64,000 nt of DNA from Sindora glabra (taxonomy: Eukaryota; Streptophyta; Magnoliopsida; Fabales; Fabaceae): assembly GCA_020226215.1 (NCBI GenBank), contig CM035229.1:84089343-84153342 (forward strand), read 5' to 3'. A model generated the notes under the pieces. It did not search any database, had not been told where the DNA came from, and saw only the letters and a program-made list of their open reading frames with translations. Shown in pieces: positions 59,220 to 64,000 of the stretch. The first letter of the stretch is position 1; every line of letters begins with the position of its first letter. The position numbers and the translations under genes were made by a program.

Positions 59220-61400
59220 AAAATTTAGCTAGCATATCTTCCATTTTAATGCTACTCAGAAATTCTATGTTTACATTTTTAAAATTTTTTTTAATAATTA
59301 GATTAATAACTTATGTTGATACTAGTATAAATTAGCAAGTACCTCTAATTTATCATAGATGAAAGAAAATATGAACAAGTTATATATACAGGGATTAGGA
59401 ATACAGAGCCACTGAGAAAATTATAAAAGGTCAATTTTGTATTGGTATTAAAAAGCAATACATAATTTTCATTTTTATAGCATCATAATTTCATTTACTT
59501 AAAGTATTTGTCCCTATCTACAATGAAATTAAATATTATGCAATTTATATGTTTTTAAAATTCTTAAATTGATTAGAAAATCTATATATATTACATTTTA
59601 TCATATAATTATATCATAACTTCAATATTTATAATTAAAAAAAAGGTTAGTTATCAATTATTATTGGTCTGAGTAGCAAGAAGCTTAGTACCTTTAAGTA
59701 AGATTTTAAATTTGAACCTTGTAGATGGAGTAGATAGAGTTAGAAGAACTTATCCCTATATTAAATCTAACCTGACTCAAATTCAGATTAATCGGTACTC
59801 CAACCATATTAAAAAAAGGCTAGTCTAAATTATGAAATCATAATCTACTTGAGTTGTTATGCATGTAAGGAGAGACTTTGGTGCACCATCAAAATAGTGA
59901 TGCACCTATGCTCCACTCAATCAAAGGCTAGGATAGCATCTTGCGATTAGAATTTATTGGAAGCTAGGTGTACTCTCTCATTAATGGAAATTAACACTTT
60001 GGCCCTAACTTAAATGCAGGAGTTGCATACACGTCCTTAGTCTTCCTTCTTCAGTAATGAAAAGTTAACAACACTTCTGAAATTTTTGGCCTTTTTTGGT
60101 GTTGGCTTCTAATTATTCAAATGCAACAGAAAACTAAGAACGAAGAACATATCGGATCCTTTATATATATTATCAAGTAGACTATTATACAAGGAATATG
60201 TAGAAAGTCGAGGACTAAATGAAGAACACAAAATGCAATTGCCAGAGTGTAATTAAAATCAAGGCATTTGTTATTGTGGTCATTCTCCCTCATGTAGAAC
60301 TGCTATCATCATTTGACTTTACAACTAATTGTTGCCATTGTCCTTAACAGCCATCTTCCCATTATTTGCCATGCCCTTCGCCGACAACTTCGTCCTCCCT
60401 TCGTACACCACCACCGATTTAAGCTTTGGTCCTTCCATTGCTTTCTTCTCGTCTTCTCACCTTCAACCAAATCCCCACAATTTTAAACGAAATTTTATAT
60501 TTTACAGAGCCATTTATTAATTATTTTTTATTTCTATAATTGCCTTTACCAATTCCTTATTATGTTCTATGATGTAATTTAAGCCTCACATTTACTGATG
60601 TATGGCTACACTACTTTGTCAGTGGTGCTTCTTAGTTAAGCCCATGCATGTATCTAATGAATGGTCAAACCTATACTATAATCTATTAGTTTAGTATAAC
60701 AATTTATTTAGAAAATTTTTCCAAACTAGTTTAGTTTGGAGCAATTTTTGATTAGGGAAACATATAATTTAAGTATATATCAATAAAAATTGAAATAAAT
60801 ATAAAGTGTAAAGTTGAAAATTTAATTATTATATTAATTTTTAATAATAATAAAATAGTAAATTTTTGTAGCATATTTAATAAGATGATATGGAATAGAA
60901 ATAATTTATTTAACAAGTATTATGGAATGGAAATGCCGTAATAAAATGATGGAATCTCTATTTCATAATTAAAGTAATAGAATAATTATTTCATTATTTA
61001 TAAAATAAATTTTTTACATTCTTATTTTTACATCTTTTATATAGTCTAATCTTATTCTTTATTAATAAATAATAAAATAAAATTTATTTTTTAATATTAT
61101 ATTATTAAAATATTTTAATAGTTATATATTTATTAATAAAATTAAAATAAAATATTCATATTTTTATACAGAAATTATTTAATATAAAATTTTGGCAAAT
61201 TAGTTCTTATATTTTTACTAAAAAATTGTTTGCTAATTATAATATTAATAATTAATGTTTTTTAATTCAATTGTAAAAAATTATAAATAAATAAAAATAA
61301 AAATATTATTTTTATATAAATATAATGTGAATTTTATATTCTTTTATTTTTAAATATATTATTAATTATTTTATTTTATCATACTAAATATTATATCAAA
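59220..61400. other. intergenic
   Basis: AT-rich. At 60340-60470 a GC-richer patch encodes, on the minus strand from ATG at about 60441, a 37-codon basic frame (MEGPKLKSVVVYEGRTK...). Its upstream sequence is open in more than one frame. I cannot assign it, and it may be a relic exon. Confidence 0.35.
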
Positions 61401-62006
61401 TATTATGGCCATACAAATTAGGTTTGCTGCCAAACTAGTACAGCTTTCGGAGCTCTACTTAAATAAGTGGTCTGCATTCATTGCTCTGAGTCTTGCTCAA
61501 TTTGAATTATATGTTTGCCGCTCGGACTCCGCGGGTCCGTCAAGAGTTTTGAAAATTGAATTCCCCAGGTGTCAAATTAAAAAAGGACGAACTAAAATGA
61601 AAACAACCCTATTAATGTATTCTCTCACAATGTTTTATCTTGTAACTTTACATTTGTATAATAAATAATTTTTTCTTTTAACACTTACATATCTCTATAC
61701 GTTTTCATATGAATTTATTTGAGATAAAAATATTAAATGATAATTTTTTTTAATAATAATACTTTTAAAATTTAATTTTAAAATCCTTTAAACTTGAATA
61801 CCTTGTTGCCCGTTAGTACGATGATTTAAACAACCAATTATATTCACTTAATTCATATATTTAGTTTAATTTAAATGTTATTAAAACTAAAATAATCCAA
61901 CTACCATCATCAACAATAGTCTTCCTCCACGCCTCTGTTTCTTCTCTTCACTCTTGCAGTCCCTTTCTCTACAGACAGCCACGAAAAGGTTTCGATTTTT
62001 TGATCT
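61401..62006 (+). promoter_or_regulatory. upstream region of the glutaredoxin-like gene
   Basis: A 50-codon GC-richer patch at 61428-61570 has no recognised product. Nearer the gene, CCAAT (61834) and TATATTTAG (61856) could serve as promoter elements. A pyrimidine-rich leader (CTTCCTCCACGCC, TTTCTTCTCTTCACTC) runs at 61920-61975, before the ATG. Confidence 0.35.
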
Positions 62007-62930
62007 ATGGGTTGCGTTTCTTCCAATTTGCTGAGCCATGAGGACGATTTTGCACAACTTGGCAGCTCCGCTTTTGGCAACCACATTGTCTCTCTCACCT
62101 CCACCACCTATGGCCTTCTCACTCTTGACCCACCTCAGTCTCCTTCCACCCCACCTTCAAGGTTCACCCTGGGTTCCATCTTCCCAACCCCACTTTCCAA
62201 ACCTAAGTCCTTCTGCTCCGAGCCCGAGGTCATCAACTCTTGGGAACTCATGGACGGGCTTGACACAGAGACTTCTCCCTTTTCTCCTCTAACCCCACCA
62301 AAACCCTGCACCATTAAAGTTCAAAACTTTGATAAAGAGAACTCTAACGCGAATCCTTCTATAGCTCCGAAGCCATTGAGGGAAGAAATTAAAAAACTCA
62401 AATTGAGTAAGCCCTCGTTGGATTTGGATCGATTCCAGAGGATATGCCCTCCAAATGGAGAAAACAGAGTGGTAATCTATACGACGACGTTGAGAGGCGT
62501 AAGGAAGACATTTGAGGCTTGCAATGCCGTGAGGGCTGCAATAGAGAGCCTTGGTGTGATTCTCTACGAGCGAGATGTGTCAATGGATAGTGGTTTTAAG
62601 GAAGAGTTGAGGGATTTGTTGAAGGGGAAGGCAAGAGAGGAGTTGGTGCCTCCAAGAGTGTTTGTGAAGGGAAGGTACATTGGAGGAGCAGAAGAGCTAT
62701 TGAGGATAGTGGAAGATGGTTTATTGGGGGAATTGCTTCAAGGTTTGCCCAGAAAAAACGTTGGGGCTGTTTGTGAAGGATGTGGAAATATGAAGTTTTT
62801 ACCATGTTTTCATTGTAATGGGAGCTGTAAGATACTGAAGGAAGAGGTGGGTCAGCAAGGGAGGGCTGTGGTGACTAGGTGTACTCATTGTAATGAAAAT
62901 GGGTTGACGCTATGTCCACTCTGCAGTTAG
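62007..62930 (+). CDS. glutaredoxin-domain protein with C-terminal CxxC module (At5g39865/At3g28850 type)
   Basis: Single-exon gene, 307 aa, of a plant-specific family annotated as glutaredoxin-like. The exact function is unknown. MGCVSSN at the start matches the N-myristoylation consensus with an adjacent Cys for palmitoylation, so membrane attachment is likely. Residues 40-150 are a low-complexity Pro/Ser-rich linker. The glutaredoxin fold is at about 153-246: RVVIYTTTLRGVRKTFEACN, cis-Pro VPPRVFV (214-220) and KGRYIGGAEE. The CPYC/CGFS active-site position reads TLRGVRKT and has no Cys, so classical disulfide reduction is not expected. After it come four CxxC pairs (256/259, 267/270, 292/295, 303/306), probably a zinc-binding module. 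Frame, length and both ends fit the family well. ATG 62007 is preceded by a pyrimidine-rich leader. Confidence 0.93.
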   Translation: MGCVSSNLLSHEDDFAQLGSSAFGNHIVSLTSTTYGLLTLDPPQSPSTPPSRFTLGSIFPTPLSKPKSFCSEPEVINSWELMDGLDTETSPFSPLTPPKPCTIKVQNFDKENSNANPSIAPKPLREEIKKLKLSKPSLDLDRFQRICPPNGENRVVIYTTTLRGVRKTFEACNAVRAAIESLGVILYERDVSMDSGFKEELRDLLKGKAREELVPPRVFVKGRYIGGAEELLRIVEDGLLGELLQGLPRKNVGAVCEGCGNMKFLPCFHCNGSCKILKEEVGQQGRAVVTRCTHCNENGLTLCPLCS

Positions 62931-64000
62931 AACATTCAAACACTGTTCATAATGTTGCTCCTCTTCTTTGTACAAGTTATGGTGATACACTGACATGTAT
63001 CAATTCTCCATATTATAATGAGGTGCAGAAACTTCGGTTGGCATATCTGTGTAGTGTTTGTCTACTATCATCATGAGGATTTTGTAAAATTTTAGATTGG
63101 TTTGGCAACAAACAAGCGCAAATTAATCGTAAGAACTTGGGCAGCTGAATTCTTGAATCGAAGGCATAAATAGGAGCATGATTTGTTTCTACTTAGGGTT
63201 TCAATTTGCGGGTACCGTATCAGTAAGTAAGTTTGCACAACTTGGAATCGAAGAAGACCTTTCCCTGTTTCTGATTCGTCAGCTCCAATAACAAGTCTTG
63301 TATTTTTTAACTCTAGCATTAATAGATGATATTATTTTGTGTCTGGCTGAAAATGTCGGGATAGCATTTCTGCGTTTGAAATTCCATTAAAACTTGGAGG
63401 TGGCCCGACCTTCCGTGAAGTTGCATTTCCATGGGGCTCATGTCATTATTTTACAAAAAAAAAAAAATTATACTATTTCCATGTGGCTCATTTATGTTTA
63501 GATTAGATTAGATTAGATGGAGTAAAAAGGAATCAAATAGAACAATGGAATCTTCTCTTTTATCTTCTATCAATCTATATAAAAAAGTTAGAAAAAATAT
63601 TTTAACTTTTAAATGATTGAATGTTGTCCTTCAATTTCAAAAATTTAGAAATTATTTATTGATATAAAATTTGAAATCAATATTCACTTTTTTAACTTAG
63701 TCTATCATTTTATTAAATTATATAATTTTTTTAAAAAATTTATAATATTATAATATACTAATTTATCTTTTACTACAATCTTTTTAAAATTTTGCTTTCC
63801 ACCTATCCATTCTTCATTCTCTTATTTCCCGCCCAAGAAATCCTTCCTCTTTTTAATTTTTTTTCATATATATATATATATATATATACATGTGTTCTTT
63901 ATTATTACTATATTATTTAAAATTCACTCATTTCTTTATTTTATTTACTTTTTAATATGCTTTATATTTTTTCTATTTTTATTTTTCTACAACTATACAA
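62931..64000 (+). other. GRX-like 3' region and AT-rich intergenic
   Basis: The 3' UTR probably occupies the first 100-250 bp. Beyond it are an A13 run (about 63455), a small GATTA repeat (about 63499-63518) and a (TA)n microsatellite (about 63866-63889). No gene seen. Confidence 0.5.

Noticed and set aside
61405..61668. 87-codon plus-strand frame upstream of the glutaredoxin-like gene
   Set aside because: No known domain. It runs from GC-richer into AT-rich sequence without features of a gene; mentioned only within the upstream region.
62596..62805. minus-strand frames across the glutaredoxin-like gene (also 62398-62583 and 61887-62107)
   Set aside because: Antisense shadows of a well-supported single-exon gene.
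1..64000. a single new multi-gene biological system
   Set aside because: The four host genes belong to unrelated known plant families, with no shared regulation or conserved clustering visible. The remaining unusual structures are repeats and transposons.

Overview
This is a window of plant nuclear DNA, from a eudicot and probably a rosid. It is very AT-rich (many kilobases are almost pure A/T), its genes have GT-AG introns, and all four genes belong to plant families. Nothing in it looks prokaryotic: no operons, no CRISPR array and no rRNA or tRNA gene that I could recognise. I could not identify the species.

Layout. 1-29 kb is gene-poor and mostly mobile-element debris. It holds the end of an AT-rich element (1-1215), a hairpin MITE (1580-1768), a complete but dead Mutator-like element with a perfect 9-bp target duplication (3047-8434) nested inside a smaller MITE (2665-8500), duplicated unrecognised segments (10.4-11.5 kb), a coding-deficient LTR element remnant with a PBS-like site (about 17.99-20.88 kb), a 1-kb low-complexity array (22.06-23.04 kb), a Mutator-type protein fragment (23.06-23.29 kb), a very long inverted repeat (26.07-27.91 kb), a hAT-like MITE (27.999-28.645 kb) and a 139-bp tandem duplication.

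29.4-44.7 kb is the gene island. It holds a TDY-type MAP kinase of the MPK8/MPK15 clade (11 coding exons, 609 aa), a small two-dsRBM RNA-binding protein on the same strand whose last exon is ambiguous, a four-copy tandem repeat with a SINE-like insertion, and on the minus strand a DYW-class pentatricopeptide repeat protein closely resembling Arabidopsis At4g02750 but carrying a 450-bp intron. A hAT-like MITE with an 8-bp target duplication follows (44.913-45.593 kb).

50.066-59.214 kb is one complete Ty1-copia retrotransposon on the minus strand. It has about 467-bp LTRs, a 5-bp target duplication and an initiator-Met-tRNA primer site. It is inactivated by many stops and enlarged by three separate internal tandem duplications, one of which triplicates the Gag zinc knuckle. 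62.007-62.930 kb is a single-exon glutaredoxin-domain protein with a C-terminal four-CxxC module and no redox-active cysteine pair in the glutaredoxin fold.

The four host genes have unrelated jobs (MAPK signalling, dsRNA binding, organellar RNA processing, a GRX-like scaffold) and simply neighbour one another; there is no sign of a functional cluster. I found no clearly new biological system. The most unusual structures are the 0.8-kb-armed inverted repeat, the serially duplicated copia element, the nested Mutator element and the intron-bearing PPR gene.
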